Origin: Xestospongia muta
Taxonomy: Eukaryota; Porifera; Demospongiae; Haplosclerida; Petrosiidae
Assembly: GCA_963693285.1 (NCBI GenBank)
Contig: OY848925.1
Span: 2,148,932-2,212,931, forward strand
DNA length: 64,000 bases
Reading direction: 5' to 3'
The notes beneath the pieces were generated by a model. The model was not told where the DNA came from, ran no database searches, and saw nothing but the letters and a program-made list of their open reading frames with translations. Shown piece by piece: positions 1 to 46,648 of the stretch (position 1 is the stretch's first letter; each line of letters opens with the position of its first letter). The position numbers and the translations under genes were made by a program.

Positions 1-4917
<4,917 letters not shown>

Positions 4918-4984
4918 AGCATTTAGACACAATCATGATTAATATGAATTATTAATAATTATTTTAATTGTATCAAATATAAAT

Positions 4985-5060
4985 TAGACCACACCCTATA
5001 ACCGCCGACTCAATCATTGAATTTATTAATCCTCGCTGAGATGATGGTTAGTTGGTAGTT
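4985..5060 (+). promoter_or_regulatory. Upstream block of ABCC copy 2, repeated elsewhere in the window
   Basis: The 170-bp gap between copies 1 and 2 holds a GC-richer block (ACCGCCGACTCAATCATTGA core, then a GATGATGG stretch) just before the copy 2 start. A related block recurs at 11668-11756, and a weaker match to that one lies at 56277-56336. Position suggests promoter sequence; a small dispersed repeat is the alternative. Confidence 0.4.
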
Positions 5061-5088
5061 ATTAACCGGAGTTTTCTCTTTCTTAGTT

Positions 5089-11259
<6,171 letters not shown>

Positions 11260-11335
11260 AGCATTTAGACACAATCATGATTAATATGAATTATTAATAA
11301 TTATTTTATTTAAGCATAATAATTATTTATAGTTA

Positions 11336-11880
11336 TTGGTAGTTATTACTTCCTCCGAGTTTCCTCTCTTTTCGTCATTTCCTTTGTTGATCTTAGAGGG
11401 AAAGTCAAGTACAATTTGCTGTTGAGATTTTTTTTTGATAATGTATCTATTATAATTCGTCACTGTTCCTATCATTGAATATAAATTGTAAAATCAAGAG
11501 CTTAACCAAACTGTAGACTATGTATTAAATTGGCGTTTAACTTTTAACATTTTTACTGTTTCTCGTGCCAGACAGTTCTATAATCGTTTACGACTACTTG
11601 TTATGTATGTATAGTAATAATAACAATCATGTATATCATACTATTGTATGCGAAGATCAAGTGAAATTAAACCGCACCCTTTAACTGCCGACTCACATAG
11701 CAACCAATGAATTTAATTAACTCGCGCTAAGACGATGGGTGTGGCTGATTATGCTCGAAGCTCTAGAAACATTGTTCTCATTATAAGCCTATCTTGGAAA
11801 GTTAGTGGATCATGCTGGAACTTTTACTGCACAGAAGTTAAGGACCATTCCTCTTGATTGTGAAGCCCGGAGATCAAGCA
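11336..11880 (+). pseudogene. Relic of a deleted ABCC4-like copy (first and last exon fragments)
   Basis: Two decayed fragments remain between copies 2 and 3. At about 11336-11445 the sequence follows copy 3's leader and first exon (shared AAAGTCAAGTACAATTTGCT), but the ATG region is altered to GTCATTTCC and the donor region is degraded. At about 11758-11880 the sequence follows the last coding exon (GTTAGTGGATCAT..., then CAGAAGTTAAGGACCATT) and its 3' flank, with changes that break the ending. Everything between (about 5.5 kb in intact copies) is gone, replaced by about 300 bp that includes the upstream-type block at 11668. A seventh gene lost by internal deletion is the simplest reading. 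Confidence 0.8.
11668..11756. repeat. Dispersed CCAAT-containing block, second instance
   Basis: Contains GCAACCAATGAATTT followed by a GCGCT...GATGGGTGTGG stretch. It resembles the block upstream of copy 2 (ACCGC/CGCCGACTCA part) and, in its second half, the sequence at 56277-56336. It may be displaced promoter sequence of the relic gene or a small repeat. Confidence 0.5.
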
Positions 11881-11988
11881 CTTTGACACAATCATGGTTA
11901 GTATGAATTATTAATAATTATTATATTTTATAATTATAGTATTTGTACTTATTAGTAGTTATTAACCGGAGTTTCCTCTCTCTTAGTC

Positions 11989-18901
<6,913 letters not shown>

Positions 18902-19691
18902 GGCATTTATGTAGTGCCACAATATGGTTATGAATTATTCAAAATTGCTATTATTATTGATAGTTATTAGTAAAATAGAGTTTGTCTCACAAGCCAGATC
19001 CTTTGATTTCTAAAGAAAAGGTCTTTTGGTATGCCATTTCTAAAATGTGATGATAATTGTGGGGATGGTATCTGCTAGTGTTATGTTATACACATATTAT
19101 GTTTATATGTTCTTGGACACCTAGCTTAGTGTTAGTATTAAGTATATATATTTTATTGATTTACCATTGTTTTTCACACCATATAGGTGTGGCTTGTGAG
19201 GTTATCATCTCCACACAAAAGTGTTATGTTAATATTATGGGAGGAGCTGAAATTGTCTCATTTTTAGCCAATCAGATCATGCAAGACACTCTTGCCATGG
19301 GACCTGATTTATAGCATGCCATTTATAACATAATTCACACCAAATCCGACTGATGGATCATGATAAATTACCAGCTTATAATAGACTTGAATGAATTAGG
19401 AATCATAGTTTAGGGTTTAAGGGATAGTAATAATTCTTAGTACATTATTATCTAAGTTATAATGAATGAAATAATGTACACAGGTGCATAGTCTGAGGAG
19501 ACAAACACACTTCATTAAGCCTAAAAGACATGTTACAAAATTGAAAGCATTAAATGATAAAGGTAAAAACTCTACTGAATCATATAACAATATGAATTTA
19601 AAGGGTTTTATTATTAGGTGTTATAATCCTAATACATTTTTCCCTAAAAGAAACCAGATATACACAAAGTACATGATACATTAAATTTACC
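18902..19691. other. Intergenic region, no gene seen
   Basis: About 790 bp between the stop of ABCC copy 3 and the 3' end of the gelsolin-like gene (convergent genes). Short open frames occur, but none shows a recognisable motif or splice support. Confidence 0.6.
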
Positions 19692-21463
19692 TTAAAAGAT
19701 GGCATTAAAAGCCTTAGTTTCCTTGCCATCAATCACACGGGACACTGAAACAAAGGGATGTTTGGTCCCTTTCAGATAGTCCTATAAATGTTAACAGAAT
19801 ATAATTTATATACATGAATAAATGAATAAAAGGACTCACATGAGCATAACTCATGGCTTGGCGCCTTTCAGATTGGCTGGCTTCTTTTCCAATCCAGACA
19901 AAGCACTCTTTGCCAGTATCAGCAATAAAAACTAAACTCATATCAACTAAATTAATAACTGACATTACATGTACCATCTTTAGAGTCCAAGGAAGAACGA
20001 GAAAAAACAGGAACAGGGGCAAAATCCATTGGACCATTTTCATTACTCAACCTATACAATCATATTATCAAACTTAATGATTTATGACTTAGTACTTGAA
20101 AAGAGAAGGTTTAAAAGAAGCATCCTTATCCTATGAAAGGCAAAGAATAACATATTATGAGACCATGATAGTTTACTTACCTCTTTCTCATCTTCAATTG
20201 GAATGTCTGGAAGATACTTGTCAACCAATTTTTTCCATTCCGTATCATCACCAACTAAATTCAACAGTGAAACCACAAGAATTTAATTAAAAATACACCT
20301 ACATACCAAAGACTTTAGTTTTGCATTTGCCACGACTCTCCTAATACAATTAAATTAGAGAGACAATGATCACTCCACTTTATTAAAAATAGTTATACTT
20401 ACACAGATTTTGGTAAGATATTCTGATGCAACCCTATATTGCTCAATTTTCTCAGCTTCTGATCCATTCCACTAATAAAGACACTATGATATAAAAATAT
20501 GTAATAGATATATTAACTTGATAGACTTCCTCTCCCAAATCTAAGATAAACACATCAGTATTGTCAAGAGAATTCCTGCTCAAAGTACACTCTCGCACTT
20601 CAATGGAGTCCTAAACATCATAAAAACCCAGGTGTTTTGTTATTATAATATTATGAACTTCTAACCTTCAATAGATGGTAACGAAGAAGGCGTGGTTGAT
20701 ACTCCTTGGATTCAACATGATAAAAACCACTATTGGCACTATAGGGTTTATTAACAAAATTAATAAAGACAATTGTTTATGTCTTGTTTTTTTACCCTCC
20801 TTCCAGAAGGGTGATCTCAGAGAAGTAGCTCCTAAAGAGATCAGATTCATGTCCCATCACTTCACGATATTGGACAGGCTTATCATTTAGCTAATTTAAT
20901 GGACAGTATAAATACTGTGATGTATTATATTGAGTATAGTTTACCATAGTATCCAACTCAACAGTTTTATAAGCTGCAGTACCATACTCATCAGCAGTAG
21001 TGTACTGACCAATCCAGAAATGAACATTATAGAGAAGTTCCTATTAAAATATAACAACTAGCTCATATGATACTGAGTATACAATAGCTTCAAATTTAAG
21101 ACTGGTATGTAATAGTAGAATTATCTGCATACTGTGAAGAAAACTTTGTTGACCTAATGTAAAGTCATCACATGCCAGTATATTCAACATACTTATTGGT
21201 TCAATAAAGTACATACCTGAGACTCTTTTTCTTTGTAAGTCTTGAGGATAATATAGGCATCTCCATTGTAAAACTGACCATACTGGTTTATTGGCCAAGA
21301 AGTAACCTAAGAATATTGATCATAAAATGACAAGATAAACTATAGAAAACTCACATTAAAGTCAACAATCCGCCATATCTGTAGGCCCTCTGCTTTACCA
21401 GCTTCTTTCCAAGCTTCTTCTGTTTTTGCAGCAGCTTCCTTCACCTGTATAATATATATAATC

Positions 21464-21494
<31 letters not shown>

Positions 21495-21703
21495 CACACA
21501 CACACACACACACATAATATATGAAAAAATTAGCTAGCAATAATGGTTGCCAAGACTGTAAGCTAAGAAGTAGATCCTATTCACCTTTCTCTCTAGATCA
21601 GATCCGAATAAGGCAAGGTTGCTGTCCTTCCAGTCATATTTCTTCGCTTTAACAAGACCAGCCATTTCATATAAATGACGACCTGTGAAACCACCGCCCT
21701 CTA
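19692..21703 (-). CDS. Severin/CapG-like protein with three gelsolin repeats
   Basis: Actin-filament severing or capping protein of the cytoplasm, calcium-regulated by family. About 11-13 short exons read leftward. The first recognisable exon (21703 to about 21605) gives [20 protein letters not shown], typical of sponge and slime-mould-type severins; a small upstream exon may exist, otherwise the Met of MAGLVKAKK (near 21663) is the start. Repeat 1 holds EEAWK...[23 protein letters not shown] and [18 protein letters not shown]. Repeat 2 holds [21 protein letters not shown]. Repeat 3 holds [19 protein letters not shown] and ends ...[11 protein letters not shown] with a stop at 19692. Added exons give roughly 370 residues, the usual size of three-repeat severins; gelsolin and villin have six repeats. 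It sits in the centre of the inverted ABCC array and faces copy 3 tail to tail. Confidence 0.88.
21448..21514. repeat. (TA)n plus (CA)n microsatellite in gelsolin-like intron
   Basis: TA-rich run followed by about ten CA units in an intron. It generates a spurious frame of alternating Tyr-Ile on the opposite strand. Confidence 0.95.
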
Positions 21704-21854
21704 TTTATAATGAGCCATTGTGAGATGAGAACATAAACTTCCTGTAGTCATAATTATTAATTAACAAAATACAGTAATAATTTCATAAGGTCAAAGGTCA
21801 AATTAGTGTATTTTGTATGTTTAGAAGCCTATGCTACCTTTCTGTCCCTTTTAG

Positions 21855-21894
<40 letters not shown>

Positions 21895-23220
21895 ATATAC
21901 ATATATTATATTATTATATTATTATATAATAATATTATTATAATTTTTCACTAAATCCAAGAGAAGACTAAAACTTTATTCTTTATATATAAATCCTAAT
22001 TTCCCTCCTATTGACTAGTAAAATGCAACCCTACCATCCATTTCTTTTAATATATAGCTTTGTCTTCTAATGTAACTCTCCTGTCTGCTATGTCCTAATG
22101 TAACAGTAATTGTCTATTATGGAACACCATACTATACATATACTAAACAGCATGTTTTATTATTCTGTGGGTTTATCTATGGATATAACATTCTGCTTAT
22201 AAGAATACCTGTCACCCAATAATATATATTTATAATTTATCTAATGATTTCCTTCATTCTGCTATTAATTAGTCTAGACTAGCGATTTAATAATAATAGA
22301 ATGAATGAAATTATAGTTATTCACCTGATCATGTCTCTTGTACTTGTGATAGGAAGAAACCAATCAACAGCTCTTCATTCTTCATCCTTAGTTAGGAATA
22401 ATTTACTTATGTAGTACAGCTCAAATGACATAGTAACTAACACCTAGACATGGGAAATGTTTGTCAATATATCCTTGACTTAAATTTATAATTTTTATTG
22501 CATTCAATGATCAAAGGAGATTAGTAAAATAATCACTGAATTATGTCATAAGTGAATTGTGTCATCAATGAATGATGTTATTTTTTCCCTAAACACTAAA
22601 CCTGCCTAGCCTTATGTTAGTAACTTGTGATTGTGTTACTATTTTTAGTATACATGTGATGCACACTGCAACCATAATTATTTCTACCACATAGGAAGGG
22701 TTAAAGTGACTTTTATCAATATTCATACAAATTCAAAAATAGTTTTGTGATATTTATTATCACACAAAAGTGCAAAGAATATTGTTAGTACAGTACATCA
22801 ATTCTAAAGTAAAGATATTATAGTTTTCTGTTTTTACTAATGATTCTCGAATCTTCATTGCTGTTGAAAGATGGTTCACTATAGGACCTTCAATTGCTAT
22901 AATATTATATTCCATGTAATTTCTCTTAGCATAGTTTAAATCCAGATTTCAATGATCCTGATAAGTTTATGCCAGCTAAAAGACAAACAAGTTCACTTAG
23001 TTTTGGCCTTTGCAATAATAACATAAAAAGTATACATACAGGAGATTTTGCTGTATTAAAGTCACAGCAAAAATTCTTCATAAATTACATTGACTTGTTT
23101 TAGTTAAGAAGGCTTATGAAGAGTGCAAAATTACACATCACCCTAATATCTTTCTTCTTGTTATGCTTCTGGGGTACTCATCATCCTAATAGTATTGGCA
23201 ATATGTTAACCCATTACTGG
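21704..23220. other. Intergenic region with simple repeats, no gene seen
   Basis: AT-rich spacer between the 5' side of the gelsolin-like gene and the first minus-strand ABCC unit. It holds a (TA)n run at about 21857-21885 and a hairpin at 23046-23072 (TTTTGCTGT, 9-nt loop, ACAGCAAAA). The gelsolin promoter, and possibly a first exon, must lie at its left end. No coding exon was recognised. Confidence 0.6.
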
Positions 23221-23534
23221 ATGTAATTCTCTACTCTAAAATAAGAGCAGTCAGTTAAAATATACATGCTCTGGCATATATGTACACATCATTAGATACT
23301 AACCATACAATACACAAATGCATACACTAAATACATCATATAGCTAATATATATAATTAGATACATCAGCATTACATATATTGACAGGTCTATTTAAGCT
23401 ACATTTATGAAACCCTCTTAAGAGATTGTACCTACTTAATAGAAGTTAAAGAGATACTCTCTCAAAATGTGGGTGTTGACAGCTGACTGAATAATAATTA
23501 TAATTATAATTAAATAATTGCAATGTACAATGTA

Positions 23535-29394
<5,860 letters not shown>

Positions 29395-29495
29395 GACTAG
29401 AAAGAAAGAGTTACAAGGAAACAATCATAATGTATTGTGATTGTTAAATAACTTTGAAGGAGGGGCTAGCTACTGAGAGCCTGAGACCAGTGTAG

Positions 29496-29515
29496 ACTAC
29501 GTGACGTCACGTAGT
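29496..29515. promoter_or_regulatory. 20-bp perfect palindrome with CRE core, upstream of copy 4
   Basis: ACTACGTGACGTCACGTAGT is its own reverse complement. It contains TGACGTCA, the consensus for CREB/ATF-type bZIP factors, flanked by ACGT steps. Its centre is 111 bp upstream of the copy 4 start codon. The rest of this 474-bp spacer is AT-rich and, from 29554, is the 3' flank of copy 5. Confidence 0.7.
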
Positions 29516-29868
29516 TTGGTTGATCCCACTCACTAGATCCTTATAATATAATGATGTAATTCTCTACTCTAAAATAAGAGCAGTCAGTTAAAATAGAGAT
29601 GCTCTGGCATATATGTCCACATCATTAGATACTAACCATATAATACACAAATGCATACACTAAATACATCATATAGCTAATATATATAATTAAATACATC
29701 AGCATTACATATATTGACAGGTCTACTTAAGCTAGATTTATCAAAATCCTCTTAAGACATTGTGCCTACTCAATAGAAGTTAAAGAGATACTCTCTCAAA
29801 ATGTGGGTGTTGACAGCTGACTGAATAATAATTATAATTATAATTAAATAATTGCAATGTACTATGTT

Positions 29869-35735
<5,867 letters not shown>

Positions 35736-35834
35736 GACTAGAAAGAAAGAGTTACAAGGAAACAATCATAATGTATTGTGATTGTTAAATAACTTTGAAG
35801 GAGGGGCTAGCTACTGAGAGCCTGAGACCAGTGT

Positions 35835-35858
35835 AGACTACGTGACGTCACGTAGTCT
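35835..35858. promoter_or_regulatory. 24-bp perfect palindrome with CRE core, upstream of copy 5
   Basis: The copy 4 palindrome with two more paired bases on each side (AGACTAC...GTAGTCT). The core TGACGTCA is unchanged. The centre is 111 bp upstream of the copy 5 start codon. Neighbouring bases (CCAGTGT / GGTTGATC) match those at copy 4. Confidence 0.72.
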
Positions 35859-36208
35859 GGTTGATCCCACTCACTAGATCCTTATAATATAATGATGTAA
35901 TTCTCTACTCTAAAATAAGAGCAGTCAGTTAAAATAGACATGCTCTGGCATACATGTCCACATCATTAGATACTAACCATATAATACACAAATGCATACA
36001 CTAAATACATCATATAGCTAATATATATAATTAGATACATCAGCATTACATACATTGACAGGTCTACTTAAGCTAGATTTATGAAACCCTCTTAAGACAT
36101 TGTGCCTACTCAATAGAAGTTAAAGAGATACTCTCTCAAAATGTGGGTGTTGACAGCGGACTGAATAATAATTATAATTATAATTAAATAATTGCAATGT
36201 ACAATGTT

Positions 36209-42100
<5,892 letters not shown>

Positions 42101-42187
42101 GACTAGAAAGAAAGAGTTACAAGGAAACAATCATAATATATTGTGATTGTTAAATAACTTTGAAGGAGGGGCTAGCTAGCTAAGACC

Positions 42188-42221
42188 AGTATAGACTACG
42201 TGAGGTCACGTAGTCTATACT
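42188..42221. promoter_or_regulatory. 34-bp palindrome upstream of copy 6, between divergent genes
   Basis: Two perfect 16-bp arms (AGTATAGACTACGTGA and its complement) flank a central GG. The core is therefore TGAGGTCA instead of the TGACGTCA of copies 4 and 5, while the arms are longer. The centre is about 104 bp upstream of the copy 6 start and about 228 bp upstream of the TMEM179-like start. Confidence 0.72.
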
Positions 42222-42248
42222 ATAAGAACATACATAGTACAGACTACA

Positions 42249-42348
42249 TGTCCGGGAATTGGAAACGGATCACGTAATCCCATAGAATTCAATGAATCTT
42301 GGATAGGAGAGTGTACCGAAAGTGCGTGGGCGTTTCCGATCCCGGACA
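42249..42348. mobile_element. 100-bp inverted-repeat element in the divergent promoter (MITE-like)
   Basis: TGTCCGGGAATTGGAAACG at the left end pairs with CGTTTCCGATCCCGGACA at the right end, about 18 bp with one gap or mismatch. It appears inserted between two stretches that are adjacent upstream of copies 4 and 5 (palindrome, then GGTTGA.CCCAC.CACT). No clear target-site duplication was found, so a folded regulatory or RNA structure is the alternative. Confidence 0.55.
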
Positions 42349-42432
42349 CGTCTATATCAAGAAACTTATCAAGGTTGACCCCACCCACTTAAACCCTTAC
42401 GTACAAAAAGGTACAAAGGCTCTGCTGTGATA

Positions 42433-45400
42433 ATGGGTGAAAGTGATGAAGAAAATGAGACTTTGAAATCACCAGTGTTAGAATCAGATGATGGCGGTAT
42501 AAGAAAGGAAGTAAAGAAGCCTAAAAAGCCAAAACGAGTTGCCTCCCGTTTCTTTAATGCCCTACTAGCTCTGGTCTTCTTTGTACTGTTTGTCTTGTCT
42601 TTGGTCTCTTTTAGCGCATTCTCTCATAACTACAGAGAAATTCAAGGTCTATCATCTGTATCTGGTACGTGCATACTCAATGCAGATTCCAAAACTCAAC
42701 TGGGAAATGACGGCACCTGTCGATTAGCTATTGGAGGAGAAGTTGTCATAGCAGTTTATGCTCTTGTATCTATTGCTGTTATGATCATCAAGATATGTGG
42801 AGGGTGGAGCATGTAAGTGCATGGTACTTGATAAAGAGATTTAATGTTATTCTTAACTTTACACTTTATTGCTAGGCCAGTATGACTCTATCTATGGGAC
42901 ACATATTCAGAACAATGGCTATAAAGCATGTCTGTCCCCTATAACTTTAAGCATATTCTTAACTCATAGAGTTAGGGCTAAGTTAAAACTTAAACAAAAA
43001 TGCGCTATGGACAGTTTACAATTTCAGTACTGATTCTGGAAGGAAAGTATATTATATTGACAATTGACTCATTATGACGATTGTACAATACACAAAAATG
43101 AAACAACTACAACATTTCATTGTTGTATATTAGTCTCTTTCAATAGACAATTAGACATAACAGTATTATAAATTGTTGGTGTTTGTTTTTGGGTACTCTG
43201 AAATTGCTAGAGGTATATAAAGATGGGACTACCTCTAGTAATTCTAGAGCGACCAAAAATACCAGCCTATCAAGATTTCATATTATTTATTTATTTATTT
43301 TTCTGTGAAAAAAGGTTGTTGTTGTTCTGATACGCTATTTTGGTACAACTGCAATGTATAGTCAACACATCAACACTTTGTCAATAAAAGATGTAGTGTG
43401 TGTGTATATATATATTCAATGAATTTATGTACACATATAGGTCTTCATACATACAAGTATTCCCTCTAAGTTGTCTTGGTTTTGCTTGTTAGGGAATTGA
43501 AACCAGGAAAATACATATACAGTTTCAAACATTACTTTATGACTAAATGAAAGGTCACTTTTTTCCTTTCTTTAGGATTAGCTGTTTCTTAATTTTTGAG
43601 TTGATAACGGTGATAGTCATGATACTACTCTCATTCAGTACCTGTGTTGTTATCAGTGTTGGACGGAGCCTTACTTGTCGCAATGTCAAAGGTACTGGAA
43701 AGTAAGTTATATAGTAATATATTTCCTAAATAAATAACTATTATTTATGTACATGATATACACTCACACATCAAGCAGATATGTAGATATCATTTCCTGG
43801 ATTGTTAACAAGGTGCAAACAAGTTATGTTATTTGAAGTGTTCATTCACTCTTGTCATATAATATGTATTGACAATTTGAACTATCTCATTCACACTTGA
43901 TACACATTAGGTGAATGTTAGACTATTAAATTGGTAGATCACATCATTTGTAATGTGCATTCAGTCACTTCAATGGAAGGCTCATATTACAAGATTACTG
44001 ACTATAATGTACATTAGTGACCACAAGTGAATCAAGTTTGGACACTCCTATAATAAATCTAGTGCACCACTAATACTACTTAAATTAGCCTCATACCTAG
44101 GCATTTGCCGAAAGGAAAGAATGCCTGGTAACTACTGCTTGCACATGTTCATAATTACTGTAATTTATGCAAAAAATGACATCATAATTATAACTTTTTA
44201 AAGGAAATGACAATTAAATGGATTGACTTTATACTGAGGATGTTTTAGTTACTACATGAGTTTAAGCATGGCTTCAAAAGGTCGAGTTTGTTGTTTGTAC
44301 TGAGATTTAGTGCATGCAAAAAAAGCAATACATTTATTCAGTACAAGTGAGATTCAAAATGAAAGGGCCTCACAAATATTGCTCTACTAGATGTCTCTGC
44401 TTCTAGAGATGATGGCCTCTCTTCGTAAATCTGTCTCAAGTGCAAACTTTAAATTGTGTCTCCTGGTAAGTTTATTGCAGACATAGAGGCATTGAAGCAG
44501 TTAGTTAGTTGCTCTGGATATATATAACTTCAATGGATAAGAGCTATTCTTTTTAAAGATATAGATCTGGTCTTCCTAGTTGTTTTATAGCATAGAGTAG
44601 AGCATCTGAGAAGTTATTATTGGCACTACAGGTAGCCATTGAAGATAGTCAAACAATTCAGTAAAAGAAATTTTTACATGATAATTGATGGAGGATTCCT
44701 AGAGTATACTATTTTCTGACAGATCTATGGAAATTACACACATGTGTAAGCAATAGTTACCAGACGTTGCTTCCTTTTCCTGAACACCTGGGTACAACAC
44801 TATACTTAACTCTAATACAAACAACAGTCACAACACAAACAAATTGTGTTATGAGTTTCAACTAGGTTTGAATATTAAAATGCAATAGTCATAGTGTGTT
44901 GCAACAATGCCTACTCCATTCTCTATAATTAATTGGTTCTAAGTTATTGATAAGCATGGCTTTGATTTTGATTTTGATCTTCAACAATGCCTACTCCATT
45001 CGAATTAATTGGTTTTAAGTTATTGATAACCATGGCTTTGATTTGATCTCTTAGTCTGGCCAGAAAAAGTATTTGTAGCATAATTTCTATACAATGTATA
45101 ACTAGTAGCCTCTTTCATCTAATTCACATTTACACTGCTCTATATACCTTGTACACAATTTTATGCTCTTTATGTCATGTTGTCTGGTCTTTGCTCTCTT
45201 CTCAAGTTTCTTGCATTGCTAAACATTGAGTAATGCTTTCTCTGTGGACACAACTAAACACATGTTATTACATGCTTCCAATAAAACAATTATTACATTC
45301 CTAAGCGTGACCAAGCCACACACACACATGTGCGTGCATATATAGAAACTATGGTGAGATTTTTTCACTGTCAGATTAGTTGTCCTATGCTAAAGCACTC

Positions 45401-46436
45401 AGCAATTATGATAATGATATTTATTTTATGTTATATTTAGTTCTTGTGTTTTACTCTTTCTATAGTTGTGCTTATGTTGGTGATGAAAACACTAATGTGT
45501 ATTTCTATAAGGACATACAAGTTGCTGAGGTAATGTCTTCATGATGAAATGTACATGTATAATACTAAGAACTGCTTTACCTATTCTAAAGTCAGTTGAC
45601 CTGATTTAAATTTGGCAAGGACCAATTTAAACCAATGTCATGATGTACGGAAGCTAGCTAATAATTTTGATACACACCAAAAACAAGATATTTCGAAAAG
45701 CAAGAATAGACTCTCAACTTTAGTGTGGTTATTATAGTTAGCAATATGTTTGCAATTGACTATTTGTGTACTGATTTAATTGAGAATAACACTTTTAAAA
45801 GCTTGCCGATAAATTTATTTGATCTACAGTAGTGGCTGACTATTTTTAAAATACTAATTGCTTTCTTTCTCCTACATATAATTATAATAAGCTGCTACAG
45901 TAATTACTTTAAATATTATTTCATTGGGTCATCCAAACATATTAAGTTTGCAAGTAGGCCTTAACATAATAGACCAGTATATTGTTGTTTGTTTTATTTG
46001 ACATTTCGAATTGGGGCAATAATATTTAAGTGAGCAGACAAAAAGCAAAAAGGTTTTCTATAATTTAAAATGCAGGCATAATAGAAATCATAATGAATAA
46101 ATTATTTAACTTACATGTTTCAACTATACATTGTAGCACTTTTCATTCTAGAACCCACTTTGAATGACATGGAAAACAAACTTTTTCAAAACTATGTTTA
46201 CTTTGCCCCAAAATAATTTATTTATTGTGGTGTTTTTTATTCTTTAGGTCTCTGCTTGGTTAGGATTTGGTGTGTTGTTTTGTATCACCATTTTTTATAT
46301 CATCTGTGTTATCATGTACTGTTATGGGAAAAGACAGGCTCGTGCGGCTAGAACAGAAGCCTACCAAAGAGCTATTGATAATCGTAAAAAGGAAGAAGAA
46401 AAAGAGGAGGAAAGAGAAAAAGATCAGACAAAATAA
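42433..46436 (+). CDS. Four-helix membrane protein, TMEM179-like, paralogue 1
   Basis: Four exons: 42433-42812, 43576-43701, 45466-45529, 46248-46436 (about 252 residues). The N-terminus is acidic then basic (MGESDEENE... KKPKKPKRVASR). Four hydrophobic segments follow: FFNALLALVFFVLFVLSLVSF, a second around IAVYALVSIAVMIIK, a third around ITVIVMILLSFSTCVVISVG, and a fourth in the last exon (WLGFGVLFCITIFYIICVIM). Conserved cysteines occur in both outer loops (GTCILNA..., DGTCRLA; SLTCRNVKG, NCAYVG). The order FS-H-C, then SVG-TC-C, then AWLGF resembles TMEM179 proteins, whose biochemical role is not known. The tail is strongly charged (KKEEEKEEEREKD). The introns are far longer than those of the ABCC genes. 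It ends 212 bp from the end of the convergent reductase gene. Confidence 0.8.
44900..45056. repeat. Two-copy tandem repeat in TMEM179-like intron
   Basis: CAACAATGCCTACTCCATT begins a block near 44901 and again near 44983. Each block continues with an AATTAATTGGTT.TAAGTTATTGATAA segment and CATGGCTTTGATTT; period about 75-80 bp. Confidence 0.85.
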
Positions 46437-46648
46437 TTCATTAGTTTTTTTAATATATATTAAAATGTCATCTTTGCATTTGAATAGTACTTTCCCTAAC
46501 ATAATAGTTTATATAAACCATAATTAGTTTTGAAAAAATATCTTGTTCAATTGGAAATTAACTATAACAGTTAACACACCAAAAAATGGACTAAATTGTT
46601 TTCATATAGCATGTATAAAAATCTAAAGCATAAAAGTCCGGACGTAGT

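Noticed and set aside
21340..21540. Frame with a YIYIYIYI run.
   Set aside because: TA/CA microsatellite next to a real gelsolin exon; only the [15 protein letters not shown] part is coding.
46260..46502. Minus-strand frame opposite the last TMEM179-like exon, and the plus-strand frame at 46267.
   Set aside because: Shadow frames of the Glu/Lys-rich exon 4; no independent evidence.
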